From Marinobacter subterrani (GTDB lineage Bacteria > Pseudomonadota > Gammaproteobacteria > Pseudomonadales > Oleiphilaceae): 64,000 nt of DNA. Location: positions 1,240,001-1,304,000 of the forward strand of contig NZ_LFBU01000001.1 of the NCBI RefSeq assembly GCF_001045555.1, in the 5' to 3' direction. Position 1 is the stretch's first letter; every line of letters starts with the position of its first letter. A model generated the notes under the pieces. The model was given only the letters and a program-made list of their open reading frames with translations. It was not told the origin of the DNA and ran no database searches. Positions 28,025-37,534 of the stretch are shown one piece after another. A program made the translations under genes and the position numbers.

Positions 28025-28825
28025 TTATCCGGCCCCCGGAATGAGTGGCTGACGCACCCGGAATACCACATCACCCGGGCTTGCAGAGTCCGGCCAGGAC
28101 TGACCAGCCAGGTCCACCATGCGCTTGTAGACCCGCAACTCCATCATTCCGTTCCAGAGTATCGTTGCATCCGCCGCCGGGCCGTCGCCGCCCTGCCTGG
28201 CGATGGTGAGGGAAACGCCGCCCTGGCCGGCATCCACCGTATCGAGCGTCGCCTGCATCGGCGGGAACTCGGCCTGGCCCCGCTGATCTCCCATGGGCCA
28301 GGTGACCAGGCCGCCTTCCCAGCGCCCGAGGCCATCAGCCCGGGTAAGCCGGTTATCGGCCCAGGCCATTTCCAGGCGATCGATCGTCACATCACCCTCG
28401 ATCATTGCCCCACCGCTCTGACGGATGAGTTCTTCAAACTCGGCAACCGTTACCCGGCCACTTGCATCCAGCCGGGCACTGGCTGGCCAGCCAAGCGTAA
28501 CATCGCCTTCAAGGGAGGATTGTGACGATTCCACCACAATATTCAGCGGCAGTTCCAGGCTGGTTACCGAAGGCGCCTGCAGGCGCCAGTCCACACGGAG
28601 CGGAAAACCCGCCACAACAACGCCGGCCTCACCATCCCAGAGTGTGCCAGCGACTTGCTGCACCTGTACTTCTGCCGGTAATGGCACATAGCCGGACGCC
28701 TGCTGCCAGACCCAGCCGGCGGGCACCAGAAACACCAGTGACGCCAGATAAACCAGGGCACCCAGAAACAGCAGCAGAAACACCTTGCCGGGGCGCAAAA
28801 AAGACTTTTGTTCAGCGTCACTCAT
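28025..28825 (-). CDS. gspN: type II secretion protein GspN
   Basis: 266 aa. A short basic N-terminus, one transmembrane helix (about 12-35), then a beta-rich periplasmic domain with the GspN signature near LPAEVQVQQVAGTLWDGEAG. It is an accessory component of the inner-membrane platform, present only in some T2SS. It is first of a compact N-C-D operon. An AT-rich leader and the groEL terminator lie upstream. Confidence 0.87.
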   Translation of the reverse strand: MSDAEQKSFLRPGKVFLLLFLGALVYLASLVFLVPAGWVWQQASGYVPLPAEVQVQQVAGTLWDGEAGVVVAGFPLRVDWRLQAPSVTSLELPLNIVVESSQSSLEGDVTLGWPASARLDASGRVTVAEFEELIRQSGGAMIEGDVTIDRLEMAWADNRLTRADGLGRWEGGLVTWPMGDQRGQAEFPPMQATLDTVDAGQGGVSLTIARQGGDGPAADATILWNGMMELRVYKRMVDLAGQSWPDSASPGDVVFRVRQPLIPGAG

Positions 28826-28889
28826 TCAGCTACACACAGAAAGCAGGCCGGAAGCCGAGTCTAGCAAAGGCATGGGGCAAGTTCATGAC

Positions 28890-28936
28890 AAAAAAACAAA
28901 AAACCCCGCGCCGGTGTGAACCAGCGCAGGGTTTTT
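28890..28936 (-). terminator. Rho-independent terminator of groESL
   Basis: An 11-bp stem (AAACCCTGCGC / GCGCGGGGTTT with one wobble) precedes TTTTTTG and further T on the minus strand, 57 bp after groEL. Confidence 0.85.
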
Positions 28937-28992
28937 CAGGATAGATCGGGCCACTTTCCGAAGACCGGAAGGTGGCCGGGATCAGGCCGGCA

Positions 28993-30663
<1,671 letters not shown>

Positions 30664-30723
30664 TTAAACCGAAAATGTTGAACTCATCGGATTAATGAGC
30701 GTTCGCGCGAGTTGCCTCAGCGA

Positions 30724-31011
30724 TCACTCAAGCACGCCGTAAATATCGCTCTCGCTCATGATGAGCAGTTCCTCACCGTCGATTTTGACGGTGTTTCCGG
30801 CGTACTGACCAAAGACCACGGTGTCACCCACCTTGACCGCCAGCGCGCGGGTTTCGCCGTTCTCGAGGATACGGCCATTGCCCACGGCAATCACTTCACC
30901 CTGGGACGGCTTTTCCTTGGCATTACCCGGCAGCACAATGCCACCTGCGGTTTTCTCTTCTTCTTCCTTACGGCGCACGACAACACGATCGTGTAGCGGA
31001 CGAATTTTCAT
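30724..31011 (-). CDS. groS: 10-kDa co-chaperonin GroES
   Basis: 95 aa, full length. [27 protein letters not shown] holds the N-terminal fold and mobile loop, and [17 protein letters not shown] follows. It caps the GroEL ring. The first gene of the operon, it has a 5' leader of about 140 nt that contains a family B repeat between promoter and start codon. Confidence 0.97.
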   Translation of the reverse strand: MKIRPLHDRVVVRRKEEEEKTAGGIVLPGNAKEKPSQGEVIAVGNGRILENGETRALAVKVGDTVVFGQYAGNTVKIDGEELLIMSESDIYGVLE

Positions 31012-31060
31012 TGCTCGGTTTCTCCAATAGTCAGATTAATGTGGCAATGACATTGTTGAT

Positions 31061-31091
31061 GTAGGTCGGATTAGCGAAGCGTAATCCGACA
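31061..31091. repeat. REP family B copy in the groES leader (B1)
   Basis: GTAGGTCGGATTAGCGAAGC followed by GTAATCCGACA: a 10-bp stem-loop element. It lies 50-80 bp before the groES start, downstream of the sigma-32 promoter, so it is transcribed. Confidence 0.9.
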
Positions 31092-31156
31092 AATTGCCCG
31101 GCTTGATAACCAACTGTTTTCAGAGGAAATCAGCCCGCAGCGAACTTGTGGTTCCT

Positions 31157-31185
31157 ATTTGGGGTAGCAGGTAGGGGTTTTCAAC
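31157..31185 (-). promoter_or_regulatory. sigma-32 heat-shock promoter of groESL
   Basis: On the minus strand GTTGAAA (31185-31179), a 14-base spacer, then CCCCAAAT (31164-31157), close to the CTTGAAA / CCCCATNT consensus. It predicts transcription start about 140 bp before groES. Confidence 0.8.
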
Positions 31186-31204
31186 ACCCCGGAGGAAAAT
31201 TTTT

Positions 31205-31744
31205 TCACTTTTTTTCGATGCGATCGCGATCGGATTCCGTTTCATCCTGATACTCGCCTTCAATGATGTCGCCGTTACTGTCACGCTCGAACGGTCGCGA
31301 GCCGCCAAAGGGGTTCTCGCGGCCCCCAAACGGTTCCTGACCAAACGGATTGCCGCCGCCGGCTCGAAACGAAAAGCTCCGGCTCTGGCCAGCCACCACC
31401 ATCCGCTTCAGTGCCTGGGCCGCCAGCCAGTGCCGGGTACCCGGAATCAGGCACAGGAAGCCGACGGTATCGGTGATGAACCCGGGAGTCAGCAATAGCG
31501 CCCCGCCCACCGCCAGAATCAGCCCTTCGGCAACCTCTTTGGCCGGCAACTCGCCACTGTTCAACCGCTGATTGGCCCTTAATAACGTCGCCAGACCCTG
31601 CTGGCGCAAAAGCCAGGCACCGATTACGGCGGTCAGCAGCACCAGCCCGACGGTATTGAACACGCCAATCATGCCGCCCACCTTGATCAGTACCGCCATC
31701 TCGGCAATTGGCAGGATGATGAATAAGAACAGAAACACGGACAT
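31205..31744 (-). CDS. fxsA: FxsA family membrane protein
   Basis: 179 aa from an ATG preceded by GAGG; an open frame to 31966 continues through palindrome C5 and is rejected. Three or four hydrophobic segments cover about 2-110 (FLFIILPIAEMAVLI, LVLLTAVIGAWLLRQQG, LTPGFITDTVGFLCLIPGTR), the FxsA signature. The C-terminus (about 125-179) is a polar Gly/Phe/Arg-rich then acidic tail. E. coli FxsA, when overproduced, relieves F-plasmid exclusion of phage T7; its native role is unclear. It lies just upstream of groESL on the same strand. Confidence 0.85.
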   Translation of the reverse strand: MSVFLFLFIILPIAEMAVLIKVGGMIGVFNTVGLVLLTAVIGAWLLRQQGLATLLRANQRLNSGELPAKEVAEGLILAVGGALLLTPGFITDTVGFLCLIPGTRHWLAAQALKRMVVAGQSRSFSFRAGGGNPFGQEPFGGRENPFGGSRPFERDSNGDIIEGEYQDETESDRDRIEKK

Positions 31745-31834
31745 CGGGACCTCAGGGTCTGAACAGGAATTTCGGAAGGTCTGGTATACTCGCAGCCCTT
31801 CAGTTCTAACAAGAAGCCACGCACATGGCTCGTC

Positions 31835-31944
31835 GCACCAGTGACACCGGGCCTCCGTGGAATGTTGGAGGCCATGGATGGCCGAAAACAAGCGTACATG
31901 GACGTACTTGCAGCGGTTCCACGGAGGCCAGGTGTCACTGGTGC
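31835..31944. repeat. family C palindromic element, copy 5
   Basis: 28-bp arms (31835-31862, 31917-31944) pair with one mismatch. The 54-bp core has GGCCAT/ATGGCC and CAAG..TAC/GTACTTG inner hairpins. It lies in the 280-bp divergent gap between fxsA and the SDR gene. Confidence 0.9.
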
Positions 31945-32024
31945 CAGCACCCAAGCCGGATGGCAAAGGTCAAAAAGACGCACAGCAACCGTAAACCACC
32001 TGATAACAGTAGTTAGGGCAAAAC

Positions 32025-32786
32025 ATGAAACTTCAAGATTCCGTGATTGCAATTACCGGTGGCGGCCAGGGTCTGGGCCGTGCCATGGCCGAATACCTTG
32101 CTGCCAAAGGCGCAAAGCTGGCACTGATCGACCTGATGCCGGAGAAGCTGGATGAAGCCGTCACCGCCTGCGTGGCCGCGGGCGCCGAGGCCAGAAGCTA
32201 CGTCTGCAACGTCGCGAAAGAAGCAGACGTTGAGGAAACCTTCGAAGCCATCGTAAACGACTTCGGGCACCTGAACGGCCTGGTTAACAACGCCGGCATC
32301 CTGCGGGACGGCCTGATGGTGAAAGTGAAAGATGGCGAAGTCGAGCGCCGCATGGAACTGTCCCAGTGGCAGGCCGTTATCGACGTCAACCTCACCGGCG
32401 TGTTCCTCTGCGGCCGCGAAGCCGCCACCCAGATGATCAAAAACGGCGACCAGGGCGCGATCATCAACATCGCCTCCATCTCCCGCGCCGGCAACATGGG
32501 CCAGAGCAACTACTCCGCCGCCAAGGCCGGCGTCTCTGCCCTGGTGCCGGTCTGGGCCAAGGAACTCGCCCGCTACGGCATCCGCTGCGCCGGCATCGCC
32601 CCGGGCTTTATCGAAACCGAAATGACCGCCTCCATGAAGCCGGAAGCCCTGGAAAAAATGACCGCCGGCATTCCGCTGAAGCGCATGGGCAAACCGGAAG
32701 AAATCGCCTCGGCGGCGGCGTTTATCTTCGAGAACGATTATGTGTCCGGGCGGATGATTGAGGTGGATGGGGCTTTGCGGCTCTGA
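32025..32786 (+). CDS. short-chain dehydrogenase/reductase (FabG-like)
   Basis: 253 aa classical SDR. TGGGQGLGRA binds NAD(P), NNAGILRDG follows, catalytic residues are Ser in NIASISRAG and YSAAK, and the C-terminus ends YVSGRMIEVDGAL. The substrate is not predictable: FabG, hydroxyacyl-CoA and other alcohol dehydrogenases share this architecture. AGGG lies 7 bases before the ATG. No operon partner follows; the downstream 180 bp are family B repeats. Confidence 0.85.
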   Translation: MKLQDSVIAITGGGQGLGRAMAEYLAAKGAKLALIDLMPEKLDEAVTACVAAGAEARSYVCNVAKEADVEETFEAIVNDFGHLNGLVNNAGILRDGLMVKVKDGEVERRMELSQWQAVIDVNLTGVFLCGREAATQMIKNGDQGAIINIASISRAGNMGQSNYSAAKAGVSALVPVWAKELARYGIRCAGIAPGFIETEMTASMKPEALEKMTAGIPLKRMGKPEEIASAAAFIFENDYVSGRMIEVDGALRL

Positions 32787-32811
32787 TCTTTTGGGAAGGA
32801 TGATCGACAAG

Positions 32812-32936
32812 TGTCGGATTACGGCCCGCTGGGCCTAATCCGACCTACAATTGCGGCGCCACGGCCGCACCCCCCATAGCTCGGATTCCGTAGGTCGGAT
32901 TCCGTAGGTCGGATTAGGCGAAGCCGTAATCCGACA
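32812..32936. repeat. REP family B cluster (B2, B3 and half copies)
   Basis: A full copy lies at 32812-32848 and another, in the opposite orientation, at 32905-32936. Two truncated half copies (GTAGGTCGGATTCC) lie between them at 32880-32904. The cluster follows the SDR gene and precedes the end of the transposase gene. Confidence 0.9.
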
Positions 32937-32974
32937 AGAACCATCCTCCCCACCTCCAAACCTGATCCACCCAC

Positions 32975-33493
32975 CTACTCCCGCCCAACCCCAACCAACA
33001 AATCCTCATCAGCCGCCCAATCCACTGGCAAAATCCCCTCTCGAACAAACCGATGAAAACTGGAATACGGCCAATCCGATGCCCTCGCCACATACCCATG
33101 CTTCACAGGGTTGAAATGGATGTAATCCACATGTCGCTCAAAATCACGACCATCCCGGATCGTATGCTCCCAGAACCGCTTCTGCCAGAGCGAACCATTT
33201 ACGCAGGTTGGAAGCCCGGGAACACCTTTAACTCTCTTGGTGAACCCGGTTTTTATCAATCGCCAACGTCTGGAGAAATCATGATCGTCTTCGGGCAATG
33301 TCCATATGCTGTGGAGATGGTCGGGGAGTACCACCATGGCCTCTATTGAAAAAGGGAAACATCGCTTGACCGAGCTGAATGACGACCGCAGGCAGGCAAC
33401 GGCAGTGGCGGAACTGAAAACAGGGGCGCGATTGGCAGTTACGACGGTGAAGAAGTAGGTGCCGCCTTGTACGCGGTTTCTGCGGTAGTTCAT
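32975..33493 (-). CDS. REP-associated tyrosine transposase (RAYT), family B partner
   Basis: 172 aa Y1/HUH transposase. The MNYRR...GGTYFFTVVT N-terminus, metal-binding HLH (H59, H61 in LPDHLHSIW) and catalytic Tyr124 in HVDYIHFNPVKHGY are all intact, so it could be active. The start is the second ATG of a pair (33496/33493), 6 bases after AAGGA; an open frame to 33544 just reads through a degenerate repeat. It is surrounded by family B palindromes within about 150 bp on both sides. Such single-copy domesticated relatives of IS200/IS605 transposases are known to be tied to REP repeats and bind them as single-stranded hairpins. Confidence 0.9.
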   Translation of the reverse strand: MNYRRNRVQGGTYFFTVVTANRAPVFSSATAVACLRSSFSSVKRCFPFSIEAMVVLPDHLHSIWTLPEDDHDFSRRWRLIKTGFTKRVKGVPGLPTCVNGSLWQKRFWEHTIRDGRDFERHVDYIHFNPVKHGYVARASDWPYSSFHRFVREGILPVDWAADEDLLVGVGRE

Positions 33494-33518
33494 CATACGT
33501 CCTTGTATGGGCTGGTTT

Positions 33519-33624
33519 TGTCGGATCAAGGCCCGTCGGGCCAAATTTGACCTAGGTTGCTATTCTGACCTGCGACTTTGGAGCTCTGGGTTGTCGGATT
33601 ACGGCTTTGCCGAATCCGACCTAC
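33519..33624. repeat. REP family B copies (B4 diverged, B5)
   Basis: A diverged copy (GTCGGATCAAGG...TTTGACCTAG, 33519-33554) lies just upstream of the transposase start. A better copy lies at 33592-33624 (GTCGGATTACGG...AATCCGACCTAC). Confidence 0.8.
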
Positions 33625-33636
33625 TTTCAATCTGAC

Positions 33637-33948
33637 CTATGGTTGCCATTGGAATTGGCGCATTTGGACGCGGCCGTTGGTGACCTCGACGCCCTCGCTC
33701 TTCAATCTGCCAACCTGGGTTTCGTAGGCATCGGAGCCTTGCGGGAAGGCGATCTGGCCGTTACTGCGGATGACTCGGAACCAGGGGATATCGTGGCCGG
33801 CGGGGAGCTTGCCCAGGGCTCGGCCTATGTATCGGGCTTGTCGGCCCAGGCCGGCCATGGCGGCCACTTGGCCGTAGCTGACGACGCAACCGGGCGGAAT
33901 GGCGGCGACGACTTGCCAGATTTTTTGATCCTTGGTTGGTTCGGACAT
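33637..33948 (-). CDS. alkyltransferase-like (ATL) DNA-repair protein
   Basis: 103 aa, matching only the DNA-binding C-terminal domain of O6-alkylguanine-DNA alkyltransferase (VVAAIPPGCVVSYGQVAAMAGL, RYIGRAL). The active-site PCHRV of Ada/Ogt is PWFRV here: Trp replaces the acceptor Cys and Phe the following His. It therefore cannot accept alkyl groups. ATL proteins bind O6-alkylguanine and hand the lesion to nucleotide excision repair. It is bracketed by family B repeats. Confidence 0.85.
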   Translation of the reverse strand: MSEPTKDQKIWQVVAAIPPGCVVSYGQVAAMAGLGRQARYIGRALGKLPAGHDIPWFRVIRSNGQIAFPQGSDAYETQVGRLKSEGVEVTNGRVQMRQFQWQP

Positions 33949-33968
33949 TTTTTCGGCGTCTCGTTCTT

Positions 33969-34143
33969 TGTCGGATTACGCTTTGCTAATCCGACCTACA
34001 GCGTCTGGATTTGTCGGATTACGCTGCGCTAATCCGACCTACGTTACTGCGCTGTCGTTTCACTCCTCGCAAATGTAGGTTGGATTAGCCGTAGGCGTAA
34101 TCCAACGTTTTCTGTCGGATTACGCTGCGCTAATCCGACCTAC
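33969..34143. repeat. REP family B cluster (four copies, B6-B9)
   Basis: Copies lie at 33969-33999, 34012-34042, 34075-34106 and 34113-34143. The third is in the opposite orientation and carries paired changes in both arms (GTTGGATTAG / GTAATCCAAC). The last overlaps the end of the AmpG-like gene and supplies its stop codon. Confidence 0.9.
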
Positions 34144-35533
34144 GTTCCTGGGTATCAGGCTGTGCTTCATTTCTTGGCGCCAGGGCATCCAGGCGCCTGC
34201 CCTGGCGGATCAAAAACATCGCCAGCAGTACCGCGGGCACGCCCATTACAGCCGAGACCAGGAAGAACTCGGCATAGCCGAATCCTGCGACCACGATGCC
34301 GGAGAAGCCGCCGAGGAATTTGCCTGGCAGGGTCATCAGGGAGCTGAACAGAGCGTACTGGGTGGCGGTAAACGAAGCGCTGGTCATGCTCGAGAGCCAG
34401 GCGATCAATGCCACATTGGCGATGCCGCCGCTCAGGTTATCGGCACTGACCACCGCCGCCAGCGTCACGAGATTGGGCGGATACTGGGCCAGCAGAACAA
34501 ACAGCAGGTTGGTGGCTGCGGTCAGGATGGCACCGAGCAGCAGAATGCGCCGCACGCCGTAACGGACCACCATCACGCCCCCAAGCAACGAACCGGCGAT
34601 GGTCATAAAGAAGCCAAAGATCTTGGTTACGTCCGCCACTTCGGTCTTGCTGAACCCCATGAAATCCAGGTAGAACGGGTTCGCCATCACCCCCATGGCG
34701 ATGTCCGCAATCCGGTACACCGCCACCATCAGCAGAATGGCGATGGCCAGTTCTTTATAACGGCGGAAGAAATCCAGGAAGGGCCCGGCCACGGCCGCAT
34801 AGAACCAGCCGACCAGCCTCGCCAGCCGGGGATGGAGATGGGTGCGCTTGCCGGCCTCCTGCTCGATCTTGTGGGCAATGTCCTGGGCCGCCGCAAAATG
34901 GTTTACCCGGGGTTCGCGCACAATCAGAACCGTCAGGGCACCGACCCCCACCAGGGCCGCCATCACCTCGTAAGACACCTGCCAGGACCAGAATTCCGCC
35001 AGATACAGGGCGCCGGCACCGGCCACCAACAGAGCCAGCCGGTAACCGAAAATATAGGTCGCCGCCAGAGCCGCCTGCAGCCGTTCGCCGGCAATCTCGA
35101 TGCGGTAGGCATCAATAGCGACATCCTGGGTGGCAGAGGAAAAGGCCACCAGCAACCCGCACAAAGCCATCATCTCCGGTGCCACCGTGGCATCCACATG
35201 GGCCATCAGGTAAAGCCCCGTGGCGATGCCGGCCTGCGCGAAGATAATCCAGCTCCGCCGCTTGCCCAGTAACCTGTCCAGCAACGGCAATTTCAGGCGA
35301 TCGACCACCGGAGCCCAGAACACCTTGATGGAGTAGGTAATCCCGAGCCAGCTGAAGAATCCGATAGTGGCCGTTTCCACCCCGACATCCGCCAGCCGGG
35401 CGTTCAGGGTGGAAAACACCAGCAGAAACGGCAGACCCGCCGAAAAGCCCAGAAACAGCAGGGCAATTACCTGCCAGCGAGTGTAGGTGTACAGCGTATC
35501 CCGAATCAGGGAAAGGCGGGTGCCGGTTACGAT
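34130..35533 (-). CDS. AmpG-like MFS permease
   Basis: About 467 aa with 12 hydrophobic segments, resembling AmpG muropeptide permeases (LGKRRSWIIFAQ, ATQDVAIDAYRIE). The first in-frame ATG/GTG/TTG is GTG at 35419, but that would delete the first membrane helix. The same frame continues upstream through RDTLYTYTRWQVIALLFLG, typical of the family N-terminus. A perfect GGAGG at 35545-35541 is followed 7 bases later by ATC (35533), which I propose as the start; an assembly or sequencing error is the alternative. Its last residues (RRSD-stop) are encoded by a family B repeat. It follows yajQ by 15 bp. It would import cell-wall anhydromuropeptides. Confidence 0.75.
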   Translation of the reverse strand: MVTGTRLSLIRDTLYTYTRWQVIALLFLGFSAGLPFLLVFSTLNARLADVGVETATIGFFSWLGITYSIKVFWAPVVDRLKLPLLDRLLGKRRSWIIFAQAGIATGLYLMAHVDATVAPEMMALCGLLVAFSSATQDVAIDAYRIEIAGERLQAALAATYIFGYRLALLVAGAGALYLAEFWSWQVSYEVMAALVGVGALTVLIVREPRVNHFAAAQDIAHKIEQEAGKRTHLHPRLARLVGWFYAAVAGPFLDFFRRYKELAIAILLMVAVYRIADIAMGVMANPFYLDFMGFSKTEVADVTKIFGFFMTIAGSLLGGVMVVRYGVRRILLLGAILTAATNLLFVLLAQYPPNLVTLAAVVSADNLSGGIANVALIAWLSSMTSASFTATQYALFSSLMTLPGKFLGGFSGIVVAGFGYAEFFLVSAVMGVPAVLLAMFLIRQGRRLDALAPRNEAQPDTQERRSD

Positions 35534-35548
35534 GGTAAAACCTCCGGA

Positions 35549-36031
35549 TCAGTCTCGGAAATTGTTGAACTGCAGCGGAATATCCAGCTCGGCTTCGCGC
35601 AGCAGGGCAATGGCTTCCTGGAGGTCATCGCGCTTCTTGCCGGTTACCCGGACCTTGTCGCCCTGGATACTGGCCTGGACCTTCATTTTCTGATCCTTGA
35701 TCATCTTAACGATCTTCTTCGCCATATCCGTTTCGATGCCCTGCTTCAGCAACAGATGCTGCTTTACAAGCTTGCCGGACTTGCTGTCGCCATCCTCGGC
35801 CAGCGCCCGGGAATCAATATTGCGCTTGGCAAAGGCCATCCGCAGCATGTCCAGCAGTTGCTCCAACTGGAACTCCTGCTCGGCGCTGATGGTGATGCCC
35901 TTGTCGTCCAGTTCAACGTCTGCCTGAACGTTCTTGAAGTCCCAACGGTTGCCCAGTTCCCGCTTGGCCTGGTCCACCGCATTGGTGACTTCGTGCATAT
36001 CGATTTCTGAAACAATGTCAAAAGACGGCAT
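35549..36031 (-). CDS. yajQ: YajQ family nucleotide-binding protein
   Basis: 160 aa, full length. It starts [21 protein letters not shown] and ends with ...PLQFNNFRD, the conserved family ends. Two ferredoxin-like domains are expected. Members bind c-di-GMP in Xanthomonas and RNA or tRNA in other reports. It is upstream of the AmpG-like gene and divergent from a GGDEF-type response regulator. Confidence 0.93.
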   Translation of the reverse strand: MPSFDIVSEIDMHEVTNAVDQAKRELGNRWDFKNVQADVELDDKGITISAEQEFQLEQLLDMLRMAFAKRNIDSRALAEDGDSKSGKLVKQHLLLKQGIETDMAKKIVKMIKDQKMKVQASIQGDKVRVTGKKRDDLQEAIALLREAELDIPLQFNNFRD

Positions 36032-36083
36032 GGTCGTTATTCTCCGTTACGCTGAGCGGGTATACTGAGGAAAAGCTGAAAGT

Positions 36084-36113
36084 GGGGTCAGATGAAAGCG
36101 TTCATCTGACCCC
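36084..36113. repeat. REP family A, single copy (A2)
   Basis: GGGGTCAGATGAA-AGCG-TTCATCTGACCCC, a perfect 13-bp palindrome in the 188-bp divergent gap between yajQ and the response-regulator gene. Confidence 0.95.
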
Positions 36114-36219
36114 GGGTTCAACCCCGGGTTCACATTCCGCGCCCGTTTGATTTGCAGGGAATCATACCAACCTGCAGCCTACACCGCACCTGACAACGGA
36201 CTGGTAAAAGTAGATAACA

Positions 36220-37191
36220 ATGCCAAATCTGGACCTTCCCATCCTCGTAGTAGACGACGCGAAATTCAGCAGTATGGTGGTTGGACGCACCCTGCGAAAT
36301 GCCGGATATCGCGACGTACGCATCGTCAATAATGCCCCTGAAGCCCTGCAGCTGATCGAGCAGCGCCCGGTAAGCGTGCTGATCGCCGACTGGCTGATGC
36401 CCGAAATGGATGGGCTGGAACTGGCCGACCAGGTGCGCCAGCAGGACGAGCAGAACAACCACTACACCTACGTGATCCTGCTAACCGCCCGTGAAAGCGT
36501 GGAGGCACTTTCAGAAGCTTTCGACCGGGGCGTGGACGACTTTATCTACAAATCCGATATGACCAAGCAGCTGATCCCCCGCATCTTCGCGGCGGACCGC
36601 ATGGCCGACCGGCAGAATACCCTGCTCCGGGCCAATTCGCTGCTGATCGAGAACAACCGGGAACTGGAGTCCACCAACATCATTGATCTGGAAACTGGCC
36701 TCTGCAATACCAAATACGGCAGAGAGCGGCTGAACAAGATGCTGCGCCATGCCGAATCCCGGGGTGGCTCTTCAGCCTATGTGCTCTGCGGCATCCGCAA
36801 CTGGCAGGAACTGAAACGCAAACACCCGCCCACGGTAATGAGCGAACTGGCCATCGGCATCGCCCGCCGCCTGAGCACCCTGATCCGCCCCATCGATGCC
36901 CTGTGCCGCGTGGGCGACAACCAGTTCGCCATCATCGCCTACTTCCCGACCAGCGACCATTGCACCACCACCGCCTTCCGGCGCGTGTTCGACGGCATCA
37001 ACCACAAGGCCCTGAAAACCACCGCCGGTTATATATCCGTGGAAGCCGGCATGGTGCTGTGCAAGGCCGATGCCCAGAAAGGCACACCCTCGATTCAGGA
37101 GGTAGAGCGGGCTGCCGTGCAGGGGCTGGTGGATGCCTACGATACCCGGCGGTTTACCGAGACGGCTCCGGAAGTTAGTGCAACGGCATAA
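36220..37191 (+). CDS. response regulator with degenerate GGDEF output domain
   Basis: 323 aa. The receiver (1-125) has the acidic pair VVDD, phospho-acceptor Asp57 in IADWLMPEMDG, Thr in LLTAR and Lys in YKSD. A linker coiled coil (about 130-150) joins a GGDEF-like domain (about 150-310) whose signature is GDNQF, so catalysis is unlikely. The metal-binding Asp region is also altered (GIRNWQELK). It is probably a phosphorylation-controlled binding or adaptor protein. No histidine kinase is adjacent. It is divergent from yajQ. Confidence 0.82.
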   Translation: MPNLDLPILVVDDAKFSSMVVGRTLRNAGYRDVRIVNNAPEALQLIEQRPVSVLIADWLMPEMDGLELADQVRQQDEQNNHYTYVILLTARESVEALSEAFDRGVDDFIYKSDMTKQLIPRIFAADRMADRQNTLLRANSLLIENNRELESTNIIDLETGLCNTKYGRERLNKMLRHAESRGGSSAYVLCGIRNWQELKRKHPPTVMSELAIGIARRLSTLIRPIDALCRVGDNQFAIIAYFPTSDHCTTTAFRRVFDGINHKALKTTAGYISVEAGMVLCKADAQKGTPSIQEVERAAVQGLVDAYDTRRFTETAPEVSATA

Positions 37192-37197
37192 TCAGTT

Positions 37198-37310
37198 TGT
37201 CGGATTACGGCTTCGCCTAATCCGACCTACCCTTCCTTCGAAATAACCTGGGGTCAGATGAAAACGGGGTCAGATGAATAGTTCATCTGACCCCGTTTTC
37301 ATCTGACCCC
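37198..37310. repeat. REP B copy (B10) next to REP A double copy (A3)
   Basis: Family B at 37198-37230 and a perfect double family A palindrome at 37250-37310 lie 19 bp apart, directly after the response regulator. Confidence 0.92.
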
Positions 37311-37383
37311 GCCTTCACATGCGGTAACACTGCGACACACTTCACAAACAGACAGGAAGGCGCGCAAGACTTATTCTGCAATT

Positions 37384-37534
37384 GTGGATTCAAGCAGTAT
37401 CCCCCATGGCGGAGGAGCCGTGTAGTACCTCCGCCGCCATATGGGGAAACGAATCCACCGGATTAACGAATTTTTCAGGCACTTTCGTTCTTTCCTTGTT
37501 TTTTAGGCCAGCTTTTTAGCTGGCCTTTTTATTT
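37384..37534 (+). ncRNA. candidate small structured RNA
   Basis: This 151-nt stretch has a stem GTGGATTC (37384-37391) / GAATCCAC (37451-37458) enclosing CCCCAT-GGCGG / CCGCCATATGGGG, then a small hairpin AACGAA / TTCGTT, then a strong Rho-independent terminator. An upstream CAGACA (37349) and TATTCT (37372) are 17 bases apart and predict transcription from about 37384, exactly where the first stem opens. No reading frame fits. No known RNA family is recognised. The alternative is a simple bidirectional terminator of the convergent AraC gene. Confidence 0.45.
37506..37534 (+). terminator. bidirectional Rho-independent terminator
   Basis: GGCCAGC-TTTTTA-GCTGGCC followed by TTTTTATTTT on the plus strand; the minus strand also has a T-run. 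It overlaps the stop of the AraC-type gene. Confidence 0.88.

Noticed and set aside
31841..32155. Small ORFs within family C palindromes, with recurring residues like AMDGR and YMDV
   Set aside because: The recurring peptide is only the translation of the conserved core; frames run into the neighbouring gene and have no ribosome site.
33497..33544. N-terminal extension of the family B transposase (16 extra codons)
   Set aside because: It is translated from a degenerate repeat. The ATG pair after AAGGA gives the normal family N-terminus.
32812..34143. CRISPR array in the repeat-rich strip
   Set aside because: The units are inverted palindromes with irregular spacing in both orientations, genes lie between them and no cas genes are present.
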